DNA of 13,052 nucleotides from an uncultured Alphaproteobacteria bacterium. Lineage in GTDB: Bacteria; Pseudomonadota; Alphaproteobacteria; Rhizobiales; Pleomorphomonadaceae. Where the stretch lies: positions 1-13,052 of the forward strand of contig CALCDT010000043.1 of NCBI GenBank assembly GCA_937900425.1. The letters are read 5' to 3'. Positions 1-5,627 of this stretch are shown piece by piece (within the stretch, counting starts at the first letter, position 1; the number at the start of each line of letters is the position of its first letter). The notes under the pieces were generated by a model. That model searched no databases. It was not told the DNA's origin and saw nothing but the letters and a program-made list of their open reading frames with translations. Both the position numbers and the translations under genes were made by a program.

Positions 1-198
1 GCCGAGGCGATCGAGGCCGGCGGGTCGTCGCTGCGCGACCATCGCCAGACCGACGGCTCGCTCGGCTATTTCCAGCACCGCTTCGCGGTCTATGATCGGG
101 CCGGCCACCCCTGCCCGCGGCCGGGCTGCGCCGGCACCGTCGCCCGCGTCGTCCAGAGCGGGCGCTCCACCTTCCATTGCGCCGCCTGCCAAGGCTGA
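1..198 (+). CDS. mutM: Formamidopyrimidine-DNA glycosylase (Fpg/MutM), C-terminal part only
   Basis: This is the last 65 residues of a gene that begins before the window. Fpg excises oxidised purines such as 8-oxoguanine and nicks the abasic site in base-excision repair. The visible part has the GGSSLRDH segment (residues 7-14, like the family's GGTTLKDF), the GYFQHRFAVYDR segment, and the C-terminal zinc finger. The zinc ligands are Cys38, Cys43, Cys60 and Cys63 of the fragment, with Arg55 in the SGRSTFHC turn where the family places a DNA-contacting arginine. The first ligand pair is spaced Cx4C rather than the Cx2C of the E. coli enzyme; I believe this is common in alphaproteobacteria. The frame is open from base 1 to the TGA at 196-198. 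The catalytic N-terminal proline lies outside the window. The next gene starts 58 nt downstream on the same strand. Confidence 0.93.
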   Translation, partial: AEAIEAGGSSLRDHRQTDGSLGYFQHRFAVYDRAGHPCPRPGCAGTVARVVQSGRSTFHCAACQG

Positions 199-256
199 TC
201 CCGGCCGGCGGACCCCGCCTCCCGTGCAAAACCCCCAATCTCCGAGAAGGACCGAG

Positions 257-1030
257 ATGGCCTACGAGACGATCCAGACCGAGACCCGCGGCCACGTCGG
301 CCTGATCCGGCTCGACCGGCCGAAGGCGCTCAACGCGCTGAGCAGCGAGTTGCTCGGCGAACTCGGCGAGGCGCTCGACCGCTTCGAGGCCGACGACGAG
401 ATCGGCTGCATCGTGCTGACCGGCAGCGACAAGGCCTTCGCCGCCGGCGCCGACGTCAAGGAGATGGCCGGCCTCGACTATCTCGCCGCCTGGCGCTCCG
501 ACTTCGCGGCGCGGATCGACCGCGTCGCCGCCTGTCGCAAGCCGGTCGTGGCGGCGGTGGCCGGCTATGCGCTCGGCGGCGGCTGCGAGCTGGCGATGTC
601 CTGCGACATCGTCCTCGCCGCCGACGACGCGCGCTTCGGCCAGCCCGAGATCACCCTCGGCATCATGCCCGGCATGGGCGGAACCCAGCGGCTGACGCGG
701 CTCGTCGGCCGGGTCAAGGCGATGGAAATGATCCTGACCGGGCGGATGATCGGCGCCGAGGAGGCCGAGCGCGCCGGCCTCGTCAGCCGCGTCGTCCCCG
801 CCGCCGAGCTGCTCGGCGAGGCGATGAAGGTGGCCGAACGGATCGCCGACTTCTCCGCCCCGATCGTGACGATGGCCAAGGAGGCGGTGAACCGGGCCGA
901 CGAGACCAGCCTCGCCGAGGGGCTGCGCTTCGAGCGGCGGCTGTTCTACGCGATGTTCGCGACCGAGGACCAGAAGGAGGGCATGAGCGCCTTCGTCGAG
1001 AAGCGGGCGCCGCAGTTCTCCAACCGATGA
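257..1030 (+). CDS. Enoyl-CoA hydratase (crotonase family)
   Basis: The 257-residue product matches the usual length of short enoyl-CoA hydratases, which add water across the 2,3 double bond of enoyl-CoA in fatty-acid beta-oxidation or related acyl-CoA catabolism in the cytoplasm. The oxyanion-hole segments are AGADVKEM (63-70) and ALGGGCELAM (105-114). Both glutamates used by true hydratases are present: Glu111 in GGGCELA and Glu131 in FGQPEITLG. This supports hydratase rather than isomerase or other crotonase chemistry, although the natural acyl chain cannot be read. The ATG at 257 follows GAGAAGGA at 244-251. The frame is open further upstream, but that extension would overlap mutM and is low-complexity. 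A gene of this type between mutM and rpsT is a familiar Hyphomicrobiales arrangement. A GC-rich hairpin follows at 1057-1078. Confidence 0.93.
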   Translation: MAYETIQTETRGHVGLIRLDRPKALNALSSELLGELGEALDRFEADDEIGCIVLTGSDKAFAAGADVKEMAGLDYLAAWRSDFAARIDRVAACRKPVVAAVAGYALGGGCELAMSCDIVLAADDARFGQPEITLGIMPGMGGTQRLTRLVGRVKAMEMILTGRMIGAEEAERAGLVSRVVPAAELLGEAMKVAERIADFSAPIVTMAKEAVNRADETSLAEGLRFERRLFYAMFATEDQKEGMSAFVEKRAPQFSNR

Positions 1031-1056
1031 CCGCGGGCCGCGGGGACGGGTTCTCG

Positions 1057-1078
1057 CCCCGGCCGGCACCGGCCGGGG
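1057..1078 (+). other. GC-rich hairpin after the enoyl-CoA hydratase gene
   Basis: CCCCGGCCG (1057-1065) pairs perfectly with CGGCCGGGG (1070-1078) around a GCAC loop, 27 nt after the stop codon. No T run follows, so it is not a canonical intrinsic terminator. It could protect the mRNA 3' end or act as a weak or Rho-assisted stop before the separate rpsT promoter. Confidence 0.5.
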
Positions 1079-1121
1079 GGCCAGCATCGGGCGAAAATCC
1101 CCGCCTTCGCCCTCGCCGCCG

Positions 1122-1150
1122 TTGACGGAGCGGGCCCGAGCGACTATAAG
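1122..1150 (+). promoter_or_regulatory. Sigma-70-type promoter for rpsT
   Basis: TTGACG (1122-1127) and TATAAG (1145-1150) are separated by exactly 17 nt. This is close to the consensus for the housekeeping sigma factor and is the clearest promoter in the window. Transcription would start near 1157, giving a leader of about 140 nt before the rpsT start codon. Confidence 0.8.
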
Positions 1151-1164
1151 CCCGACCCGACGAC

Positions 1165-1242
1165 GGTGGCGGCCACGGCTGCCGCCCCGCTATCCCGTTG
1201 ATCGACGGCGCGGCGCGTCCGGACCCGGCTTCGGGTGCGGAC
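1165..1242 (+). promoter_or_regulatory. Structured rpsT leader with two hairpins
   Basis: Two stem-loops lie in the predicted rpsT 5' untranslated region. The first has arms 1165-1173 and 1178-1186, nine pairs including two G-U, with a CACG loop. The second has arms 1217-1227 and 1232-1242, ten of eleven positions paired, with a GCTT loop. S20 is known to repress its own translation in E. coli. A feedback role for these hairpins is only an inference, and GC-rich DNA folds easily. Confidence 0.4.
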
Positions 1243-1297
1243 CAGCCGGCGCGGCCGGGACGGCGGACGAGAACGGTATCACTCAGAAAGGCTCGAC

Positions 1298-1564
1298 ATG
1301 GCCAACACGACCTCGGCCAAGAAGGCGACCCGCAAGATCGCGCGCCGGACGGACATCAACAAGAATCGCCGCAGCCGCATGCGCGGCTTCGTGCGCAAGG
1401 TGGAAGAGGCGCTGGCGAGCGGCGACAAGGCTGCCGCGACCGCGGCCTTCGCCGCCGCCGAGCCGGTGCTGATGCGCGCCGCGCAGAAGGGCATCGTGCA
1501 CAAGAACACGGCGTCGCGGAAGGTTTCGCGTCTTGCCGCCCGCCTCGCCGGTCTCGGCGCCTGA
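1298..1564 (+). CDS. rpsT: 30S ribosomal protein S20
   Basis: The 88-residue, very basic protein has the S20 hallmarks. It starts MANTTSAKKATRKIARRT, continues with NKNRRSRMRGFVRKVEEAL (20-38), and carries the HKNTASRKVSRLAARL segment near the C terminus. S20 binds 16S rRNA in the body of the small subunit and helps early assembly. The ATG at 1298 follows AGAAAGG (1285-1291) at a good distance; upstream in-frame starts have no such site. It has its own promoter (1122-1150) and a strong terminator (1679-1709), so it looks monocistronic. Its position just upstream of the dnaA region is conserved in many Hyphomicrobiales. Confidence 0.98.
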   Translation: MANTTSAKKATRKIARRTDINKNRRSRMRGFVRKVEEALASGDKAAATAAFAAAEPVLMRAAQKGIVHKNTASRKVSRLAARLAGLGA

Positions 1565-1678
1565 CCGCTCTTCGGAGAGGACGGCGACGGCGACGGATCG
1601 CCTCCGGACAAGCCCGTCATGGGCCTGACCGATGAGGCGATCGACGCCAGCGATGGTTGCACCCGACCCTTTGCGAAC

Positions 1679-1709
1679 AGCCCGGCTCCGGCCGGGCTTT
1701 TTGTTTTTT
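1679..1709 (+). terminator. Rho-independent terminator of rpsT
   Basis: AGCCCGGC (1679-1686) pairs perfectly with GCCGGGCT (1691-1698) around a TCCG loop. It is followed directly by a T-rich tract (TTTTGTTTTTT, running to 1709). This is a classic intrinsic terminator 115 nt after the rpsT stop. Confidence 0.92.
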
Positions 1710-2009
1710 CAAGGCTTTGCCGGCTGAAAATTCCCGCTCCGCGGGCGTCACCAACTGGCAGAATTTCGTGAAATTTTTCAATGGATTATCCCTAGGTGGC
1801 CTTGACGGGGGAGGCGCGGGGGGCTCTTGACTCGCTTCGTCGCCGAATTTTTTTCGCCACGCTTCCGCCGCAGCCGCGGCGGCGTCGACAGAGCACCGGA
1901 ATCCGAATCTGCAATCTGCGCAAAGCGTTCCCGGCACCCTGCCGAGAGCGAATCGGGGCGCCTCCGGGACCGCGGAGCGAGTGGTTAACGAGGGATGAAG
2001 ATTCATCGC

Positions 2010-2038
2010 TTGAAGGGGTCCGGGGCGCTGTGTATCAC
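2010..2038 (+). promoter_or_regulatory. Candidate promoter for rhodanese-dnaA
   Basis: TTGAAG (2010-2015) and TATCAC (2033-2038) are 17 nt apart, giving a plausible housekeeping promoter with transcription starting near 2045. The DnaA box at 2038-2046 would overlap the start site, which fits DnaA autorepression. I see no better promoter between here and dnaA. The -10 element is imperfect. Confidence 0.45.
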
Positions 2039-2046
2039 TATCCACA
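2029..2046. promoter_or_regulatory. Back-to-back DnaA box pair
   Basis: CTATCCACA (2038-2046) matches the DnaA box consensus TTATCCACA at eight of nine positions. TGTGTATCA (2029-2037) directly abuts it on the other strand and matches TGTGGATAA at seven of nine. The pair forms a dyad of the type TGTG-N-AT-N4-AT-N-CACA. It overlaps the -10 region of the candidate promoter, so DnaA could repress transcription of its own operon here. Another dyad-binding regulator is the alternative. Confidence 0.5.
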
Positions 2047-2277
2047 GACACCGGGACGCCAGACGTTCCATAGTCTTCGAGGCCGATGGATTAGAATATA
2101 AGCAGAAGACCTGGCGCAAACGTAAGTCTTCACGCCGCGTTCGAAGTCGATCTTCAAAACCTCGCAGACGGACGGGACGGCACGGCCGGACACGGTGCGA
2201 CCGGGGCTTTTCCCAATCATCGCCATTCTTTCCGATCGAGGACGATCCGGATCGACCGATCCGGACGAGGGGGTTAC

Positions 2278-2721
2278 GTGTCCGCAGCATCTGCGAGCTA
2301 CGCCGGCGACATCGATGTCACCGCGGCCTGGACCTTGCTGGAGACGGACGCGCGGGCGACGCTCGTCGACGTCCGCACCCGGGCGGAATGGACCTTCGTC
2401 GGCCTGCCCGACCTCGCCGGCCTCGACAAGACGCCGGTGCTGATCGAATGGCAGGTCTGGCCGGCGATGGACCGGCGGGCGGACTTCGCCGCCGACCTCG
2501 CCGGGGAACTCGAGCGGCGGGGTGTTCGCCACGGCGATCCGGTGCTGTTCCTGTGCCGGTCGGGGGCGCGCAGCCAGTCGGCGGCGATCGCCCTCACGGA
2601 GCGGGGCTATTCGGCCTGCTACAATGTGGCGGGCGGCTTCGAAGGCGGCCTCGACGCCGAGCGGCACCGGGGAACCCTTTCGGGGTGGAAGGCGTCAGGT
2701 CTGCCCTGGGTGCAGTCCTGA
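2278..2721 (+). CDS. Single-domain rhodanese-like protein
   Basis: The 147-residue cytoplasmic protein is a single rhodanese domain. The active-site loop CRSGARS contains the cysteine that would carry a persulfide. It is preceded by VLFL, and LVDVRTRAEWTFVG near residues 29-42 is the typical N-terminal DVR-x-x-x-EW element. No signal peptide or membrane segment is seen. The likely role is sulfur-atom transfer or sulfide/thiol handling, but the acceptor is unknown. The start is GTG at 2278, preceded by a GAGG-containing site near 2267-2270. It stands 243 nt before dnaA on the same strand and could share its transcript. The rest of the spacer to dnaA shows no obvious promoter. Confidence 0.85.
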   Translation: MSAASASYAGDIDVTAAWTLLETDARATLVDVRTRAEWTFVGLPDLAGLDKTPVLIEWQVWPAMDRRADFAADLAGELERRGVRHGDPVLFLCRSGARSQSAAIALTERGYSACYNVAGGFEGGLDAERHRGTLSGWKASGLPWVQS

Positions 2722-2729
2722 GATCACGA

Positions 2730-2769
2730 CGCCGGCGAGCGGATGCGACAGCATCGCCGCCCGCCGGCG
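2730..2769 (+). other. Large hairpin just after the rhodanese gene
   Basis: Arms CGCCGGCG at 2730-2737 and 2762-2769 enclose an inner stem (GCGG ATGC / GCAT CCGC) with a GACA loop. This gives about 16 pairs with one mismatch and a two-base bulge. It begins 8 nt after the rhodanese stop. There is no T tract, so it may be an attenuator, processing site or 3' stabiliser rather than a full terminator. Confidence 0.45.
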
Positions 2770-2835
2770 AGGATGCCGCGGACGGGGGTCCGGCGGCGCG
2801 AACGGCCGCCCGCCCGCGGCGGCCGGATCATCCGA

Positions 2836-2861
2836 GCCCGGCCCGACGGTCGGGACCGGGC
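2836..2861 (+). other. Hairpin in the dnaA upstream region
   Basis: GCCCGGCCCGA (2836-2846) pairs with TCGGG (2850-2854) and CCGGGC (2856-2861). The loop is CGG, and A2855 is a single bulge. It ends 103 nt before the dnaA start codon. A smaller GGCGGC/GCCGCC hairpin lies at 2792-2810. Together with the 2730-2769 hairpin they make the dnaA leader strongly structured. Confidence 0.4.
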
Positions 2862-2964
2862 CATGCGGGCAACGACGGGGGGAACGGGAATTCCGGATCG
2901 GCGCGAGCGGCGCGTGCCCGGATCTTCCGCCCCTTCGCAGGACACGGGTCAAACGGAGGCGGAC

Positions 2965-4533
2965 ATGGGTGAAGCGGAAAGCAGCAGGCACGAGCGCGGC
3001 TCCCGTCCGGCGGCGGACGTCTGGCAGGCGGTGCGGGCGCGGCTTCTCGCCGAGCTCGGCGAGGAGGTCTTCTCCTGCTGGTTCGCCGGCATGAAGGTCG
3101 AGGCGGTCGAGGCCGGCTCGGTCACCCATTCGGTTCCGAGCCGCTTCCTGAAGTCGTGGATCTCGACCTACTACCGCGACAAGCTCGCCGCGCTGTGGCA
3201 GGCCGAGAGCGGCGTCGTGCGCAAGATCGACGTCGTCGTCCGCACCCCGATCGTCGGCAAGGTCGAGGTCGTCGGCCGCACCGAGCCGCGCGAGGGCGCG
3301 GCGACGCCGGCCGAGGCCGCCCGCCAGCAGTTCACCGCCCGCGAGCCCCAGAGCCGCGAGCTCCTGAGCCGGGATACCCAGGGCCGGGACGCGGCGGGCC
3401 GCGACGGCCAGAGCGGCGCCGGACGCCCGGGACCCGGCACCGCCGGTGCCACGGCCGCGGCCGCCGCCTTCGCCGGGATCGAGGAGACCGGCTCGCCGCT
3501 CGACCCGCGCTTCACCCTCGCCACCTATGTCGAGGGCGCCGCCAATCGCTTCGCCCTCGCCGCCGGCCGCCAGGTCGTGGCGGGTCCCGGCGCCAGCGGC
3601 GTCTCGTTCAATCCGCTGTTCGTCCACGCCGCGGTCGGCCTCGGCAAGACCCACCTGCTGCAGGCGATCGCCAACGAGATCCGCACCACGCGCCCGGGCG
3701 TCAAGGTGCTCTATCTCACCGCCGAGCAGTTCATGTACCGCTTCGTGCAGGCGCTGCAGACCCATTCGGCGATCGCCTTCAAGGACGGCCTGCGCAGCAT
3801 CGACGTGCTGATCATCGACGACGTCCAGTTCCTGCACGGCAAGCAGCTGCAGCAGGAGTTCTGCCACACGGTGAACTCGCTGATCGACGGCGCCCGCCAG
3901 GTCGTGGTCGCGGCCGACCGGCCGCCGATCGAGCTCGAGACCCTCGACGAGCGGGTCCGCTCGCGGCTCGCCGGCGGCCTGCTGGTCGAGATCGGCGCGC
4001 CGGACCAGGCCCTGCGCCGGGCCATCGTCGAGCGCCGCATCGAACTCGCCCGCGCCCAGCACCCGGCCTTCACCGTGCCCGAGGATGTGCTCGACTTCAT
4101 CGTCCGCAACGTCACGACGTCGGGCCGCGACCTCGAGGGCGCCGTCACCCGCCTCGTCGGCCACAACCAGCTGACCGGCGCACCGATCTCGCTGGCGATG
4201 GCCGAGGCGACGCTGCGCGACCTCGTGCGCACCACCGACCAGCGCAAGGTCAAAATCGAGGACATCCAGCGCATCGTCTCCAAGCACTACAACGTCTCGC
4301 GCCAGGACCTGCTGTCGAGCCGGCGGACCCGCTCGATCGTCTGGCCGCGCCAGATCGCGATGTTCCTCGCCAAGTCGATGACGCCGCGCTCGCTGCCCGA
4401 GATCGGCCGCCGCTTCGGCGGGCGCGACCACACCACCGTGCTGCACGCCGTGCGCAAGGTCGAGGATCTCGTCGGCACCGACGAAGCGCTGGCCCAGGAG
4501 ATCGAACTGCTGCGGCGCATGCTGGAGAACTGA
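2965..4533 (+). CDS. dnaA: Chromosomal replication initiator protein DnaA
   Basis: The 522-residue product is the AAA+ initiator that binds DnaA boxes at the origin, opens the duplex and loads the DnaB helicase. Domain I spans about residues 15-100 (DVWQAVRARLLAELGEEVF...). Domain II is a linker of about 75 residues containing five tandem pentapeptides R-[ED]-x-x-[SG] at 126-150 and an Ala-rich run at 161-170. The AAA+ domain has Walker A AVGLGKTH (223-230), Walker B LIIDD (282-286), and the box VII arginines in DERVRSRLAGG (Arg330, Arg334). Domain IV ends with the DnaA signature GGRDHTTVLHAVRK (485-498). The first glycine of the usual GGVGLGKT is alanine here (Ala222). ATG 2965 has GGAGG at 2955-2959. 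The frame is open 74 codons further up, but that part is Arg-rich and low-complexity. truB follows after 137 nt; dnaN does not. Confidence 0.97.
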   Translation: MGEAESSRHERGSRPAADVWQAVRARLLAELGEEVFSCWFAGMKVEAVEAGSVTHSVPSRFLKSWISTYYRDKLAALWQAESGVVRKIDVVVRTPIVGKVEVVGRTEPREGAATPAEAARQQFTAREPQSRELLSRDTQGRDAAGRDGQSGAGRPGPGTAGATAAAAAFAGIEETGSPLDPRFTLATYVEGAANRFALAAGRQVVAGPGASGVSFNPLFVHAAVGLGKTHLLQAIANEIRTTRPGVKVLYLTAEQFMYRFVQALQTHSAIAFKDGLRSIDVLIIDDVQFLHGKQLQQEFCHTVNSLIDGARQVVVAADRPPIELETLDERVRSRLAGGLLVEIGAPDQALRRAIVERRIELARAQHPAFTVPEDVLDFIVRNVTTSGRDLEGAVTRLVGHNQLTGAPISLAMAEATLRDLVRTTDQRKVKIEDIQRIVSKHYNVSRQDLLSSRRTRSIVWPRQIAMFLAKSMTPRSLPEIGRRFGGRDHTTVLHAVRKVEDLVGTDEALAQEIELLRRMLEN

Positions 4534-4573
4534 GCGGGCGCACCGCCGCTTCGCCGCGCCGGCTTCCTTGCCA

Positions 4574-4605
4574 TCGGCCCGCATCCCTGATAGGAGGCGG
4601 GCCGA
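4574..4605 (+). other. Inverted repeat between dnaA and truB
   Basis: TCGGCCCGC (4574-4582) and GCGGGCCGA (4597-4605) form a perfect nine-pair stem around a 14-nt loop, 40 nt after the dnaA stop. No T run follows. It may partly terminate or process dnaA mRNA, or mark the boundary of the truB transcript. A weak TTGCCA at 4568 sits 17 nt before TAGGAG, which I do not count as a promoter. Confidence 0.4.
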
Positions 4606-4670
4606 CTTGCATGTGACGGCCGCCCCGGCCGGGTCCGACTTCCCGGCGGCGCGGAAAGACGAAGAGCTTC

Positions 4671-5600
4671 ATGGCCAGAAAGCAGAAGAAGAACGACGTG
4701 CACGGCTGGGTCGTGCTCGACAAGCCGTTCGGCATGACCTCGACCCAGGCGGTCGGCGCGGTCAAGCGCATCGTCGGCACCTCGAAGGCCGGCCACGCCG
4801 GCACCCTCGACCCGCTCGCCTCCGGCATGCTGCCGATCGCGCTCGGCGAGGCGACCAAGACCGTGCCCTTCGTGATGGACGGCGAGAAGGTCTACCGCTT
4901 CACCGTGCGCTGGGGCGCCGAGACGACGACCGACGACACCGAGGGCACCGTCGTGGCGACGTCCGAGACGCGCCCGGCCCCTGAGGCGATCACCGCCATC
5001 CTCGACGACTTCGAGGGCGTGATCATGCAGGTGCCGCCGGCCTTCTCGGCGATCAAGGTCGACGGCGAGCGCGCCTACGATCTCGCCCGCGCCGGCGAGG
5101 AGGTCGAACTCGAGGCGCGGCCGATCGAGATCCACGCCCTCGACCTCGTCGACTGCCCCGACGCCGACACCGCCGTGTTCGAGGCCGAATGCGGCAAGGG
5201 CACCTACGTGCGCTCGCTCGCCCGCGACATGGGCCGCCGGCTCGGCTGCCTCGGCCACGTCGTCGAACTGCGCCGGCTCGCCGTCGGCCCCTTCGGCGAG
5301 GACGACATGATTTCGCTGGAAATGCTGGAGACCATCCGGCATAGTCCCGCGCGCGAGGGCGACCTCGCGACACTGATCCGCCCCGTCGAGACCGCGCTGG
5401 ACGACATCCCGGCGCTGGCCATGAGCGATGCGGACGCGAACCGGCTGCGCAACGGTCAGTCGGTTCTCTTGCGCGGACGGGATGCTCCCACGTTCGAAGG
5501 ACCGGGTTACGCGGTCTGTCGAGGCCAGCTCGTGGCGCTCGGCGAGATCGAACGCGGCGCATTCGCCCCGAAGCGCGTCTTCAACCTGACGCGCGGCTGA
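4671..5600 (+). CDS. truB: tRNA pseudouridine(55) synthase TruB
   Basis: The 309-residue enzyme isomerises uridine 55 in the T-loop of tRNAs to pseudouridine. It has the substrate-binding start GWVVLDKPFGMTS (12-24) and the catalytic motif GHAGTLDPLASG with Asp47 as the nucleophile. KVYRF carries Tyr75, which stacks on the target base. C-G-K-G-T-Y-V-R-S (174-182) contains Arg181, and LRR follows at 200-202. The C-terminal region of about 80 residues (APTFEGPGYAV...GEIERGAFAPKRVFN) fits the TruB C-terminal domain. The start ATG 4671 lies after a weak purine-rich site (GAAGAG, 4661-4666). rpsO begins 27 nt after its stop, so the two are probably co-transcribed. In most bacteria truB follows infB-rbfA; here it follows dnaA. 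Confidence 0.97.
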   Translation: MARKQKKNDVHGWVVLDKPFGMTSTQAVGAVKRIVGTSKAGHAGTLDPLASGMLPIALGEATKTVPFVMDGEKVYRFTVRWGAETTTDDTEGTVVATSETRPAPEAITAILDDFEGVIMQVPPAFSAIKVDGERAYDLARAGEEVELEARPIEIHALDLVDCPDADTAVFEAECGKGTYVRSLARDMGRRLGCLGHVVELRRLAVGPFGEDDMISLEMLETIRHSPAREGDLATLIRPVETALDDIPALAMSDADANRLRNGQSVLLRGRDAPTFEGPGYAVCRGQLVALGEIERGAFAPKRVFNLTRG

Positions 5601-5627
5601 GCCGCGCCGACACGAAAGGACCCACCG

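Larger units (their letters stand above)
1710..2277. promoter_or_regulatory. Non-coding control region upstream of rhodanese-dnaA
   Basis: This 568-bp stretch between the rpsT terminator and the rhodanese start has no convincing gene; frames crossing it run out of phase into real genes. Signals visible are: an AT-rich patch with an IHF-like match (1776-1788) and a degenerate DnaA box TTATCCCTA (1786-1794); five GANTC sites at 1829, 1899, 1905, 1950 and 2000; TTAA-N7-TGAA at 1985-1999, one base off the CtrA consensus TTAA-N7-TTAA; a promoter-like pair at 2010-2038; a back-to-back DnaA box pair at 2029-2046; and a GATC-rich palindrome near 2243-2254. Together these resemble an alphaproteobacterial cell-cycle promoter, or possibly a replication origin. 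In this group the origin is usually placed near hemE, so the origin reading is the weaker one. Confidence 0.55.

Noticed and set aside
1..198. Unusual Cx4C spacing in the MutM zinc finger as a defect
   Set aside because: All four cysteines and the SGRSTF turn are present, and I believe this spacing is common in alphaproteobacterial Fpg proteins.
92..256. In-frame N-terminal extension of the enoyl-CoA hydratase
   Set aside because: It overlaps the mutM reading frame and is Ala/Pro-rich filler; ATG 257 has a good ribosome-binding site.
2743..2964. In-frame 74-codon extension upstream of dnaA
   Set aside because: It is Arg/Pro-rich, overlaps hairpins and lacks a ribosome-binding site, whereas ATG 2965 has GGAGG at proper spacing.
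1995..2972. 325-codon plus-strand frame spanning the control region and rhodanese
   Set aside because: It runs in a different frame through the rhodanese gene and has an Arg-rich, shadow-like composition.
2695..4584. 629-codon open frame on the minus strand opposite dnaA
   Set aside because: It mirrors dnaA codon structure in high-GC DNA and its translation is low-complexity; dnaA itself is unambiguous.
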